Assembly (NCBI GenBank): GCA_002424625.1
Contig: DIKR01000071.1
Coordinates: forward strand, 151,541 to 167,705
DNA length: 16,165 bases
DNA from: Desulfuromonadaceae bacterium UBA5613
Lineage (GTDB): Bacteria > Desulfobacterota > Desulfuromonadia > Desulfuromonadales > UBA2197
Direction of reading: 5' to 3'
Both the position numbers and the translations under genes were made by a program. Of this stretch, positions 1 through 6,907 are shown one piece after another. The first letter of the stretch is position 1. Each line of letters begins with the position of its first letter. The notes under the pieces are model-generated. The model was not told the origin of the DNA and did not search any database. It saw nothing but the letters and a program-made list of their open reading frames with translations.

Positions 1-87
1 AAGGTTTTGATTGTCTTCGACCTCAAGAGCGAAACCTGCAACCTCGTCCCCAAAGAGAGCCTCCCTGGACAACTGCTGGAGCAATGA
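1..87 (+). CDS. C-terminal end of an unidentified protein (partial)
   Basis: Frame 1 is open from the window edge to a TGA at 85-87 and encodes 28 residues ending in PGQLLEQ. Third codon positions are rich in G and C, as in the neighbouring real genes, while the other two forward frames look non-coding here, so this is probably the tail of a real gene. I do not recognise the family from so short a piece. The stop is followed after one base by ATG 89, which opens a 12-codon reading frame. A single-base frameshift near 85 would fuse the two into a longer acidic tail, so the true end of this protein is uncertain. Confidence 0.5.
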   Translation, partial: KVLIVFDLKSETCNLVPKESLPGQLLEQ

Positions 88-88
88 T

Positions 89-127
89 ATGTTTGAGAGC
101 CAGTACAACGAAGAGATGGAGGAGTGA
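89..127 (+). other. 12-codon mini-ORF, possible leader peptide or frameshifted gene tail
   Basis: ATG 89 starts MFESQYNEEMEE and stops at TGA 125-127, two bases before the pspC-like ATG at 130. A GGAG at 78-81 lies seven bases upstream, a good Shine-Dalgarno distance. It could be a translated coupling peptide. It could also be the true C-terminus of the upstream gene, if one base near 85 were extra. The sequence alone does not decide between these. Confidence 0.25.
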
Positions 128-129
128 GC

Positions 130-348
130 ATGAAACGAAAATTGGCGCGATCACAGACCGATAAAATGCTGGGTGGTGTTTGTGGCGGCTTTGCTGAATA
201 TTTCGGCTGGCCGTCGTGGATTGTGCGCTTTGTTTATGTGGTGGTCAGCATCCTTAGTGCTGCTTTCCCCGGGATCTTGATCTATCTCCTCCTCTGGCTG
301 CTCATGCCGTTAAAACATGAGGATGGAGAGAGCCCGTCCGGCAATTAA
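130..348 (+). CDS. PspC-domain small membrane protein
   Basis: A 72-residue protein with the layout of the PspC family (phage-shock-protein C domain): a basic N-terminus, the signature KMLGGVCGGFAEYFG at about residues 11-25, then W-x-x-R-x-x-Y/F spacing leading into a hydrophobic segment from about residue 33 to 60 that ends in LLWLLMP. Such proteins sit in the cytoplasmic membrane and, in enteric bacteria, take part in envelope-stress sensing with PspA/PspB. No pspA or pspB is visible here, so a stress role is only inferred from the domain. ATG 130 is preferred over GTG 124 because GGAGGAG at 118-124 lies five bases upstream of it. In this window it sits between an unknown gene and a DUF1456 gene. 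Confidence 0.85.
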   Translation: MKRKLARSQTDKMLGGVCGGFAEYFGWPSWIVRFVYVVVSILSAAFPGILIYLLLWLLMPLKHEDGESPSGN

Positions 349-417
349 AGCAGCAGAGCAAAAAACCTGTCCTGGCGTCGCGCTTTGGCAGCCGCATTGA
401 AAAAAACCTCTTCAGAA

Positions 418-422
418 CGGAG
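418..422 (+). promoter_or_regulatory. Ribosome-binding site that sets the TTG start at 430
   Basis: CGGAG at 418-422 lies seven bases before TTG 430. The longer in-frame start, TTG 385, has no such site, and conservation in the family begins at the NNDVLRR stretch just after 430. Confidence 0.55.
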
Positions 423-429
423 TCAACTC

Positions 430-915
430 TTGGATAATAATGATGTCTTACGGCGGATCCGCTTTATTTTCGATTTCAGTGATTCGACGATGATGGCGCT
501 CTTTGGCCTGGCGGATTTTCCGGTCACCCGTGAACAGGTCAGCGCCTGGCTGAAGAAAGAGGGGGATCCGGCGGGACAGCCTTGCAGCGACACCGAACTG
601 GCGATCTTCCTGAATGGCTTGATTATCGATAAGCGCGGCAAAAAAGAGGGTCCGCAACCGGCCCCGGAGCGGCGCCTGAATAACAACATCGTCTTCCGGA
701 AGCTGAAGATTGCCCTGAATCTGCAAGCCGAAGAGATCCTGGAAATCATGGCCATGGTGAAGGTAAAGATCAGCAAGCACGAATTGAGTGCGTTCTTCCG
801 TGCCCCCGGTCACAATCACTACCGCGAGTGTAACGATCAGATGCTAAGGAATTTTCTTCGGGGCTTGCAGTTGAAATACCGGGGTGATCTCACCGAGGCG
901 GAAGCGGCTTCTTGA
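430..915 (+). CDS. DUF1456 family protein (YehS-like)
   Basis: A 161-residue soluble protein with two tandem copies of the DUF1456 repeat. The first copy, near residues 2-70, starts NNDVLRRIRFIFDFSD and contains LADFPVTREQVSAWLKK and LAIFLNGLI. The second, near 85-150, starts NNIVFRKLKIALNL and contains ISKHELSAFFR and LRNFLRGLQ. This two-repeat form and length match E. coli YehS, whose function is unknown, so no role is assigned. The TTG start is chosen because the family begins at this motif and a GGAG-type site precedes it. An upstream TTG at 385 would add 15 residues that do not look conserved. No terminator is seen after it; the next element is the tRNA promoter. Confidence 0.85.
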   Translation: MDNNDVLRRIRFIFDFSDSTMMALFGLADFPVTREQVSAWLKKEGDPAGQPCSDTELAIFLNGLIIDKRGKKEGPQPAPERRLNNNIVFRKLKIALNLQAEEILEIMAMVKVKISKHELSAFFRAPGHNHYRECNDQMLRNFLRGLQLKYRGDLTEAEAAS

Positions 916-952
916 GAAAAGTTCAAAGAAGGGACGCCCGGAAAAAATCAGC

Positions 953-982
953 TTGACAGCAACAACGTCTCCACGGTATACA
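953..982 (+). promoter_or_regulatory. Sigma70-like promoter of the tRNA gene
   Basis: A perfect TTGACA (-35) at 953-958 is followed, after an 18-base spacer, by TATACA at 977-982 (five of six matches to TATAAT). Initiation would fall near 988-990, about 35 bases before the mature tRNA 5' end at 1024, which fits a short leader removed by RNase P. This is the best promoter match noticed in the window. Confidence 0.75.
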
Positions 983-1023
983 GACCACCGTTTTCGGGTC
1001 ATCCGATTTCTTGAGCAATCCTT

Positions 1024-1100
1024 GGCGGTGTAGCTCAGTTGGTTAGAGCATGCGGCTCATATCCGCAGTGTCCGGAGTTCGAATCTCTGCACCGCCACCA
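1024..1100 (+). tRNA. tRNA with CAT anticodon, probably elongator tRNA-Met
   Basis: A complete 77-base cloverleaf with encoded CCA. The acceptor stem GGCGGTG pairs perfectly with CACCGCC (1090-1096). The D arm is GCTCAGTTGGTTAGAGC. The anticodon stem TGCGG/CCGCA encloses the loop CTCATAT, with anticodon CAT at 1058-1060. The T loop is TTCGAAT (1078-1084). It is not the initiator: G1-C72 is paired and the anticodon stem lacks the three consecutive G-C pairs of tRNA-fMet. It could in principle be tRNA-Ile2, whose C34 is changed to lysidine by TilS, encoded next door. Acceptor pairs 4-69 and 5-68 are G-C here, whereas E. coli tRNA-Ile2 has C-G at both, so Met is favoured. Confidence 0.97.
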
Positions 1101-1109
1101 TTTTTTTAA

Positions 1110-1136
1110 CCCCCTCTGCTCCAGAGGGGGTTTTTT
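1110..1136 (+). terminator. Intrinsic terminator after the tRNA
   Basis: A nine-base-pair stem, CCCCCTCTG (1110-1118) with CAGAGGGGG (1122-1130), is closed by a three-base loop and followed at once by six T residues (1131-1136). It should stop most transcription from the tRNA promoter. The 3' arm carries GAGGGGG, purine-rich and close to the tilS start, so the same bases may serve as a weak ribosome-binding site when transcription reads through. Confidence 0.92.
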
Positions 1137-1147
1137 GCTTGGCGGCG

Positions 1148-2551
1148 ATGATGTCATCTTCCCGGCTGGTCGACAATTTTCTGCGGCAACTCCAGGCCGA
1201 TGGGCTGATTCGCCCGCAGGAACGCGTCCTGATTGCCCTGTCCGGCGGCAGCGATTCCGTGGCCCTCCTTTACCTCCTTCGCGCTGTTTCCCCCTCCTTG
1301 CAACTCACTCTGGCTGCCGCCCACCTTGATCACGCCATGCGGCCGCAAAGTGGCGATGATGTCGATTTTGTCCGTACCCTTTGTGCCCGACTACAAATTC
1401 CGCTGTTCTGCGAACGGGTCGATGTCCCGGCCCTGGCGGCGACGGAAAGGGTCGGCCTTGAAGAGGCAGGGCGTCTGGCACGGCAAACTTTTTTACAAAA
1501 GTGCGCGGCGCAATCCGCCTGTACGGCGATTGCCCTCGGCCACCATCGCGGTGATCAGGCGGAGACTCTCCTCCATCATCTCGGCCGGGGGTGCGGATTG
1601 CACGGTCTGGCCGGCATGCGCCGCCGTCGCGGTCTCTTTATCCGGCCTCTTCTGTCCTACAGCAAGGCGGAGCTCCTTGCCTATCTCAAGGAGATCAAGG
1701 CAGAGTATGTGGTCGATGCCAGCAATGATGAGCTGAACTTTACCCGTAACCGCATTCGTCATCAGTTTCTGCCGCTCTTTGCCACTCTGAATCCGCAGAT
1801 TGAAGCGACTCTCGGAGGTCTCGCCGCGGTGGCGGCGCATGAAGACGACTACTGGCAGGAGGAGACGGCGCGCCTTGCCGCCCTCCTGGTACAGAAAGAC
1901 GGGGAATCTGTCAGCCTGAGCGTTGCCGGTCTGCTCCTTCTTCATCCGGCGCAGCGCTATCGTCTTCTCCATTTTCTTTTGACCTGCTTTGCTCAAAAAG
2001 CGAAGAAAGAGGTCGGCTTCCGCCACGTCGCGACCCTCGATCTCTTCCTTGCTTCGCCGGCACCGCAAGGGGAGGTCCACCTTCCCGGTGTCCGGGCCAT
2101 CCGCCGTTATGATCAATTCTCCCTGTGTCCGCAAGCTCCGCTGCCGGTTGCGTCTTCCCCTATCCCCTGGTCGCTGGAAATCTCCGGACCGGGAGTCTAT
2201 CCCCTGCCTTCGGGCGGAGTATTGCGGATAGAACCGGGTGAATCTTTGCCGGGCGGTGGAGAAGGCGTGGTGGAATTCGATGCGGCCGCTCTTTCATTCC
2301 CCTGGACTGTGCGTAGGGTGGAGCCTGGCGATCGGTTACGTCTGGCGGGGATGTCCGGACGAAAGCGTCTTAAAGAGTTGTTGATGGAGCGGAAAGTCAC
2401 CCTGGAGGAGCGCCGCAGTCTCTATGTTCTGACAAAGGAGGAGATTCTCTGGGTTGTCGGCATCAGACGTTCAGGTCTTTACCTGCCGCGCTTCGGCTAC
2501 GGTGTCTGGCGGGTTGTTTATGTGCCGTCTAATTCCTCTTTAACGCCTTAA
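1148..2551 (+). CDS. tilS: tRNA(Ile)-lysidine synthase
   Basis: Converts C34 of tRNA-Ile2 (CAT) to lysidine with lysine and ATP, switching the codon read from AUG to AUA. About 467 residues. The N-terminal PP-loop ATPase has SGGSDS at about residue 32, followed by AAHLDHAMR, the HHRGDQAET segment at about 132-140, and DASNDELNFTRNRIRH near 190-205. The C-terminal TilS domain is recognisable from about residue 385 (VRRVEPGDRL, KRLKELLMERKV, ILWVVGIRRSGLYLP). Start choice is uncertain among TTG 1139, ATG 1148 and ATG 1151: the two ATGs lack a good upstream site, while TTG 1139 lies 8-11 bases after GAGGGGG in the terminator's 3' arm. No separate promoter is visible, so expression probably depends on read-through of the tRNA terminator. 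Confidence 0.93.
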   Translation: MMSSSRLVDNFLRQLQADGLIRPQERVLIALSGGSDSVALLYLLRAVSPSLQLTLAAAHLDHAMRPQSGDDVDFVRTLCARLQIPLFCERVDVPALAATERVGLEEAGRLARQTFLQKCAAQSACTAIALGHHRGDQAETLLHHLGRGCGLHGLAGMRRRRGLFIRPLLSYSKAELLAYLKEIKAEYVVDASNDELNFTRNRIRHQFLPLFATLNPQIEATLGGLAAVAAHEDDYWQEETARLAALLVQKDGESVSLSVAGLLLLHPAQRYRLLHFLLTCFAQKAKKEVGFRHVATLDLFLASPAPQGEVHLPGVRAIRRYDQFSLCPQAPLPVASSPIPWSLEISGPGVYPLPSGGVLRIEPGESLPGGGEGVVEFDAAALSFPWTVRRVEPGDRLRLAGMSGRKRLKELLMERKVTLEERRSLYVLTKEEILWVVGIRRSGLYLPRFGYGVWRVVYVPSNSSLTP

Positions 2552-2602
2552 AGGCCTTGAGTGTCCCTTCTTCTTGTGGTAAATATCATGGAATTTTCCA
2601 CA

Positions 2603-2627
2603 TCCGCCGGCGGGCTTCGCCGGCGGA
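2603..2627 (+). promoter_or_regulatory. Ten-base-pair hairpin in the ftsH leader
   Basis: TCCGCCGGCG (2603-2612) and CGCCGGCGGA (2618-2627) are perfect reverse complements around the five-base loop GGCTT. The hairpin is followed by an A-run rather than a T-run, so it is not a standard intrinsic terminator in either direction. It ends 24 bases before the ftsH start, close enough to affect mRNA stability or ribosome access. It lies in the 100-base gap between tilS and ftsH, where no convincing promoter is seen; the best pair, TTGAGT 2557-2562 and TAAATA 2580-2585, is weak. Confidence 0.5.
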
Positions 2628-2651
2628 AAAAAATCTTGTACGGGGGTTCCC

Positions 2652-4514
2652 TTGAATCAATTCTATAAAAATCTTGCACTGTGGCTGGTTATTCTTTTGG
2701 TTATGGTCCTGCTTTATGACATGGTCGCCAATAAAAAGCAGGAACTTAAGGTCTTGCCTTATTCGGACTTTGTCGTGGCTGTGACGGAAGGTCAGGTCAA
2801 AGAGGTCATCATTCAGGGGCCGAATGTCGAAGGCAAGATGCAGGATAACACCTCATTCAAGACCTACGCTCCCAATGATCTCGGACTGATTCCCGATCTG
2901 CGCGCCAAAGGGGTGACGATCAATGCCCGCCCTGAGGACGACCGCGGCATCTGGTTCACCCTCCTCATCTCCTGGGGGCCGATTATCCTGTTGATCGGCG
3001 TCTGGATCTTCTTTATGCGCCAGATGCAGTCCGGTGGCGGCAAGGCGATGAGTTTTGGTAAGAGCCGCGCCAAGCTGCTTACCGAGAGTGATGGCACGGT
3101 CACGTTCAAGGATGTCGCCGGTATCGATGAAGCCAAGGAAGAACTCGAAGAAATCGTCGCATTTCTCAAAGATCCGAAGAAATTTTCCCGTCTCGGCGGG
3201 CGGATCCCCAAAGGTGTTTTGCTGGTCGGCTCACCGGGTACCGGTAAAACCCTCCTGGCCCGGGCGATTGCCGGTGAGGCCGGAGTCCCTTTCTATTCAA
3301 TTTCCGGGTCTGATTTTGTCGAGATGTTTGTCGGCGTCGGCGCATCACGGGTACGTGATCTCTTTGTTCAGGGGAAGAAGAACGCCCCCTGTATTATCTT
3401 TATCGACGAAATTGATGCGGTCGGTCGTCATCGCGGCGCGGGTTTGGGCGGCGGTCATGACGAACGCGAGCAGACTCTTAATCAGCTTCTCGTCGAGATG
3501 GATGGTTTTGAGTCGAACGAAGGGGTTATCCTCATTGCTGCGACCAACCGTCCCGATGTCCTGGATCCTGCCCTGCTCCGTCCTGGTCGTTTCGACCGTC
3601 AGGTGGTTGTCCCCCGTCCCGATGTCAAGGGGCGACGCATGATTCTCGATGTCCATGCCCGCAAGGTGCCGGTGGCTGACGATGTTAATCTTGAAGTCCT
3701 TGCCAAGGGGACGCCCGGTTTTTCCGGGGCCGACCTTGCCAATCTGGTGAATGAAGCCGCCCTCCTCGCGGCGCGTGCCGACAAGAATCAGGTTAGCATG
3801 AACGATTTTGAGTTGGCGAAAGACAAAGTGATGATGGGGGCGGAGCGACGCTCCATGGTTATCACCGATAAAGACAAGAAGGTCACCGCCTACCACGAAG
3901 CCGGGCATGCGCTGGTTGCGTTCCTTATCCCCGGTTCGGATCCAGTTCATAAAGTTTCGATTATCCCGCGGGGTCGCGCTCTCGGCGTGACCATGTATCT
4001 CCCGCTCGAAGAGAAGTACAATGAGAATCGTGAAGGGCTGAATACGATGATCAGTGCTCTCCTTGGCGGACGCGTTGCCGAAGAGTTAACCTTCTCGACA
4101 ATTACCAGCGGTGCTTCCAATGATATTGAGCGAGCCACGAATATCGCCAGGAAAATGGTTTGTGAATGGGGGATGAGCGACAAGATCGGGCCTCTCTCCT
4201 TTGGTGAGAAAGAGGGAGAAGTCTTTCTCGGTCGCGATATGGGTCACATGAAGAATTACAGCGAATCGACGGCGGTTGAGATCGACATGGAGATCCGTCG
4301 CATCGTTACCGAGAATCATCAGCGGACCCGCAAGTTGTTGAGTGACCATCAGGACGCTTTGATCCGCATCGGAGAAGCTCTGCTTGAGAAGGAGACTCTG
4401 GACGGTGCGGAAGTGCGGAGATTGGTCTTCGGTGAAGAGGTTTCCCCGGTTGCTGCGCCCGTCGAGAATGTTGTTGCTACCACTGTCGAAGACGGAGCTG
4501 CTGGCGAGGCATGA
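2652..4514 (+). CDS. ftsH: ATP-dependent zinc metalloprotease FtsH
   Basis: Membrane-anchored AAA+ protease that degrades misfolded membrane proteins and short-lived regulators as a hexamer. 620 residues. Two membrane segments, about 8-22 and 101-121, flank a periplasmic domain. The AAA domain has Walker A GSPGTGKT at 193-200, the pore loop MFVGVG at 225-230, Walker B IIFIDE at 248-253, and the second region of homology with RPGRFDR at 310-316 (arginine fingers R313 and R316). The zinc site is HEAGH at 415-419, with the third ligand D491 in SGASND. Walker A has Ser where many FtsH proteins have Pro, at a position the consensus leaves free. The TTG start is set by family wording (MNQFYKNLALWLV) and a G-rich site at 2641-2646. 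The stop overlaps folP, showing translational coupling. Confidence 0.98.
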   Translation: MNQFYKNLALWLVILLVMVLLYDMVANKKQELKVLPYSDFVVAVTEGQVKEVIIQGPNVEGKMQDNTSFKTYAPNDLGLIPDLRAKGVTINARPEDDRGIWFTLLISWGPIILLIGVWIFFMRQMQSGGGKAMSFGKSRAKLLTESDGTVTFKDVAGIDEAKEELEEIVAFLKDPKKFSRLGGRIPKGVLLVGSPGTGKTLLARAIAGEAGVPFYSISGSDFVEMFVGVGASRVRDLFVQGKKNAPCIIFIDEIDAVGRHRGAGLGGGHDEREQTLNQLLVEMDGFESNEGVILIAATNRPDVLDPALLRPGRFDRQVVVPRPDVKGRRMILDVHARKVPVADDVNLEVLAKGTPGFSGADLANLVNEAALLAARADKNQVSMNDFELAKDKVMMGAERRSMVITDKDKKVTAYHEAGHALVAFLIPGSDPVHKVSIIPRGRALGVTMYLPLEEKYNENREGLNTMISALLGGRVAEELTFSTITSGASNDIERATNIARKMVCEWGMSDKIGPLSFGEKEGEVFLGRDMGHMKNYSESTAVEIDMEIRRIVTENHQRTRKLLSDHQDALIRIGEALLEKETLDGAEVRRLVFGEEVSPVAAPVENVVATTVEDGAAGEA

Positions 4515-5356
4515 AAAGAACCCTGGCTGGGAAACGCGCGTCTCTGACTCTCGACCGGCCACGAATCATGGGGATACTTAATGTCACCCCCGACTCTTTT
4601 TCGGACGGGGGACAATTTCAGCAAATAGATCGTGCTCTGCGCCGCGCCGAGGAGATGGTGGCCGAAGGTGCTGACCTCATTGACGTCGGCGGTGAAAGCA
4701 CCCGGCCCGGAGCGGCGCTTGTCTCTGCCTCGCAGGAGTTGGATCGGGTCATTCCGGTTATTGCCGCTATTCATGCCCGTATCGATATCCCTCTTTCTGT
4801 CGATACCAGTAAAGCAACCGTCGCCGCCGCTGCCCTGGAGAGCGGTGCTGATTGGGTGAATGACATCAGCGGCCTGAGCTTTGACGCCAGCATGGCAGCA
4901 GTTGTTGCGGCCCAGGCTGGCGGCCTCTTTCTGATGCACACCCGCGGCATGCCGGCCGCGATGCAGCAGCTCACACATTATGACGATATTGTCGCTGAAG
5001 TCATCGCTGAACTCAGGATTTCAGTCGCCACCGCCCTGGCTGCCGGCATCCCGGGCCAACGACTGGCCATCGATCCGGGGATTGGTTTTGCCAAGGATCT
5101 TGCCGGGAATCTCGAGTTGCTGCGCCGCCTTGATGAATTCAAGGTTCTGGATCTGCCAATCCTTCTCGGCACTTCGCGCAAAAGTTTTATCGGCAAAGTC
5201 CTGGATCAGCCGCATCCTGACGATCGTCTTTACGGCACGCTGGCAACGGTTGCCCTCGGAGTGGCAAAGGGGGCGATGCTCCTGCGCGTGCACGATGTGC
5301 GCGCGGCCCGCGAGACGGCGTTGATGAGTTGGGCGATTCTGCACGATTCAGCTTAG
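4511..5356 (+). CDS. folP: Dihydropteroate synthase
   Basis: Condenses p-aminobenzoate with dihydropterin pyrophosphate to form dihydropteroate in folate synthesis; the family is the sulfonamide target. 281 residues, usual length. Motifs in order: MGILNVTPDSFSDGG (residues 20-34, with N24), LIDVGGESTRPGA (56-68), PLSVDTSK (94-101, D98), WVNDISG (N117), IDPGIGFAKD (D188), LLGTSRKSFIG (K224) and LLRVHDV (R259, H261). These correspond to the known pterin- and phosphate-binding residues of the E. coli enzyme. ATG 4511 overlaps the ftsH stop as ATGA. A later ATG at 4568 would cut off the first strand (LTLDRPRI), so the upstream start is kept. The ftsH-folP adjacency is shared with E. coli. Confidence 0.97.
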   Translation: MKRTLAGKRASLTLDRPRIMGILNVTPDSFSDGGQFQQIDRALRRAEEMVAEGADLIDVGGESTRPGAALVSASQELDRVIPVIAAIHARIDIPLSVDTSKATVAAAALESGADWVNDISGLSFDASMAAVVAAQAGGLFLMHTRGMPAAMQQLTHYDDIVAEVIAELRISVATALAAGIPGQRLAIDPGIGFAKDLAGNLELLRRLDEFKVLDLPILLGTSRKSFIGKVLDQPHPDDRLYGTLATVALGVAKGAMLLRVHDVRAARETALMSWAILHDSA

Positions 5357-5359
5357 CCT

Positions 5360-5378
5360 CCCTCCCGCCAGGGGAGGG
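5360..5378 (+). promoter_or_regulatory. Hairpin after folP, without a T-run
   Basis: CCCTCCC (5360-5366) pairs with GGGAGGG (5372-5378) around a five-base loop, just after the folP stop. It is followed by GAAATTTATAAATC, AT-rich but with no proper T tract, so it could at most be a partial terminator or an RNA-processing/stability element between folP and cdaA. The gap is 67 bases. TATAAC at 5396-5401 resembles a -10 element but lacks a matching -35. Confidence 0.4.
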
Positions 5379-5423
5379 GAAATTTATAAATCTTCTATAA
5401 CAAACAAGATGAGCAGGTGAAGG

Positions 5424-6215
5424 ATGACCAATCTTTTCGACATGTTCAAAGGCTTGCGCTGGCTTTTCGACCTGATCGACATCCTTCTGGTCGCGTTCAT
5501 CCTTTATCGTATTATTCTGCTGATCAAGGGGACACGGGCGGTGCAGATGCTCCTTGGTCTTGCCGTGGTCTTCCTTGTTTACCTCACATCACAGGTGATG
5601 GGTCTTTATACCCTGCACTGGCTCCTTAATAACTTCCTTTCTTCGATTATTCTCGTCATTGTCGTTATCTTTCAGAGTGATATCCGCCGGGCTCTTATTC
5701 ATTTCGGTAAAAACCCCTTTTACACGGATGACACCTATCGGGATGAAGATGAAGTCCTCGATGAGATTGTCAAAGCCTGCACCAGCATGGCGAAAAAACA
5801 GGTCGGTGCTCTCATCGTTCTCGAACGTGAGACCGGCCTGAATGATTTTCTCGAAGTCGGCGTCGAACTTGATGCCAAGATATCAAGCGATCTCATCGTC
5901 TCTGTCTTCCTTCCGTATTCACCGATTCATGACGGGGCGCTGGTGATTCAGAAGGGCCGGATTTCCCGGGCTGGTTGTTTTTTGCCGCTGGCACAGAATC
6001 CTGATATCAGCAAGAACCTCGGTACCCGCCATCGTGCCGCCATCGGTTTGACCGAATTGGTCGATGCCGCGGTGATTGTCGTCTCGGAAGAGACCGGCCG
6101 GATTACTATTGTTGTTGCCGGCAAAATGACAAAAGATCTTGATGCCGTGGCGCTGCGGCGGGTACTCAAGCGACTCCTCGATTCCAAGCGTACCCGTGTA
6201 CGCAAGCAGGCTTGA
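5424..6215 (+). CDS. cdaA: Membrane diadenylate cyclase CdaA
   Basis: Makes cyclic di-AMP from two ATP. 263 residues with the CdaA layout: three hydrophobic segments at about 16-34, 40-56 and 68-84, a linker, then a DAC (DisA_N) catalytic domain from about 105 to 255. The two catalytic motifs are present as DGA at 170-172 (within SPIHDGALVI) and RHR at 202-204 (GTRHRAAIGLTE), so the enzyme should be active. ATG 5424 follows AGGTGA at 5415-5420. Its stop overlaps the start of the ybbR/cdaR gene, whose product in Firmicutes binds CdaA and modulates it, and glmM follows. GlmM is a known CdaA partner in Firmicutes. c-di-AMP usually governs potassium/osmolyte balance and wall homeostasis; which it controls here is not shown. 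Confidence 0.96.
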   Translation: MTNLFDMFKGLRWLFDLIDILLVAFILYRIILLIKGTRAVQMLLGLAVVFLVYLTSQVMGLYTLHWLLNNFLSSIILVIVVIFQSDIRRALIHFGKNPFYTDDTYRDEDEVLDEIVKACTSMAKKQVGALIVLERETGLNDFLEVGVELDAKISSDLIVSVFLPYSPIHDGALVIQKGRISRAGCFLPLAQNPDISKNLGTRHRAAIGLTELVDAAVIVVSEETGRITIVVAGKMTKDLDAVALRRVLKRLLDSKRTRVRKQA

Positions 6216-6907
6216 TGATGCTGTCATTTGTCAATGAAAACTGGAAGATGAAGGTACTCGCCCTCGGTTGTGCGCTGCTTCTGTGGTTTTATGTCATGGG
6301 AGAACGCCGTCTCGAGGTCGCTTATGCCGTTCCCATCGAATTGAAGAATGTTCCCCAGGGGATGGTCGTGACCAATGATCTGCCCAAAAATATTGATATC
6401 CGTCTCAGCGGCCCGCGCGCGCTTTTGACGGATTTGAATCAGAAAGACATTCGCATCTCTATCGATCTGGTCGGTCTAAAGTCGGGAGTCACCACCTTTA
6501 GCCGTCTAGATGACCACCTTCGCCTGCCGGGCGGGATTCAGACAACGCGAATCTCACCTTCTTTTGTTGATGTGAAACTCGAACAAATTGTCGATAAGAC
6601 TGTGCCCTTGCGGCCGCGTCTTAGCGGAAAGCTTCCCAGCGGTTATCGTCTTGTTGCTATAAATGTTCTGCCGAGCCAGGTGGTCGTGCAAGGGGCTGAA
6701 GGGGAGATCGCCGGCATCAGCGAAGTGCTGACAGACCGGATCGACCTCGCTGGGATCATGGGGAGCAGCGAGTTGACGGTTCCTCTTGATTATCGGGGAA
6801 AGTACAGTCAGATCAAGGACATTAAAAATGCCACTGTCCGTTTGCAGATAAAGAAAGACGTTCGTGAAAAGGTTCCGGAGACAAATCCGGTGGAAGGGAA
6901 ATTATGA
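6215..6907 (+). CDS. cdaR: YbbR-domain protein, CdaA regulator CdaR
   Basis: A 230-residue membrane-anchored protein. A single N-terminal transmembrane segment at about 13-29 (KVLALGCALLLWFYVMG) is followed by two YbbR-like beta domains outside the cytoplasmic membrane, about residues 35-115 and 118-205. Recognisable stretches are VPIELKNVPQGMVV, VDVKLEQIVDKTVPLRP and the repeat-like LPSQVVVQG. In Firmicutes this protein (YbbR/CdaR) binds CdaA and tunes cyclic di-AMP synthesis; that role is inferred from family and neighbours. ATG 6215 overlaps the cdaA stop (TGATG). TTG 6212 and ATG 6218 are in-frame alternatives with little to separate them. The gene overlaps glmM by four bases at its end. 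Confidence 0.9.
   Translation: MMLSFVNENWKMKVLALGCALLLWFYVMGERRLEVAYAVPIELKNVPQGMVVTNDLPKNIDIRLSGPRALLTDLNQKDIRISIDLVGLKSGVTTFSRLDDHLRLPGGIQTTRISPSFVDVKLEQIVDKTVPLRPRLSGKLPSGYRLVAINVLPSQVVVQGAEGEIAGISEVLTDRIDLAGIMGSSELTVPLDYRGKYSQIKDIKNATVRLQIKKDVREKVPETNPVEGKL

Noticed and set aside
1024..1136. tRNA as integration site of a mobile element
   Set aside because: No integrase, repeated tRNA 3' end or change of gene style is seen next to it; tilS follows directly.
2556..2590. Heat-shock (sigma32-type) promoter for ftsH
   Set aside because: CTTGAG resembles a -35 element, but no CCCCAT-like -10 follows at the right distance.
193..3258. FtsH Walker A variant (GSPGTGKT) as a functional defect
   Set aside because: The changed position is free in the GxxxxGK[ST] consensus and all other ATPase and protease residues are present. 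The codons concerned lie near 3228-3251.
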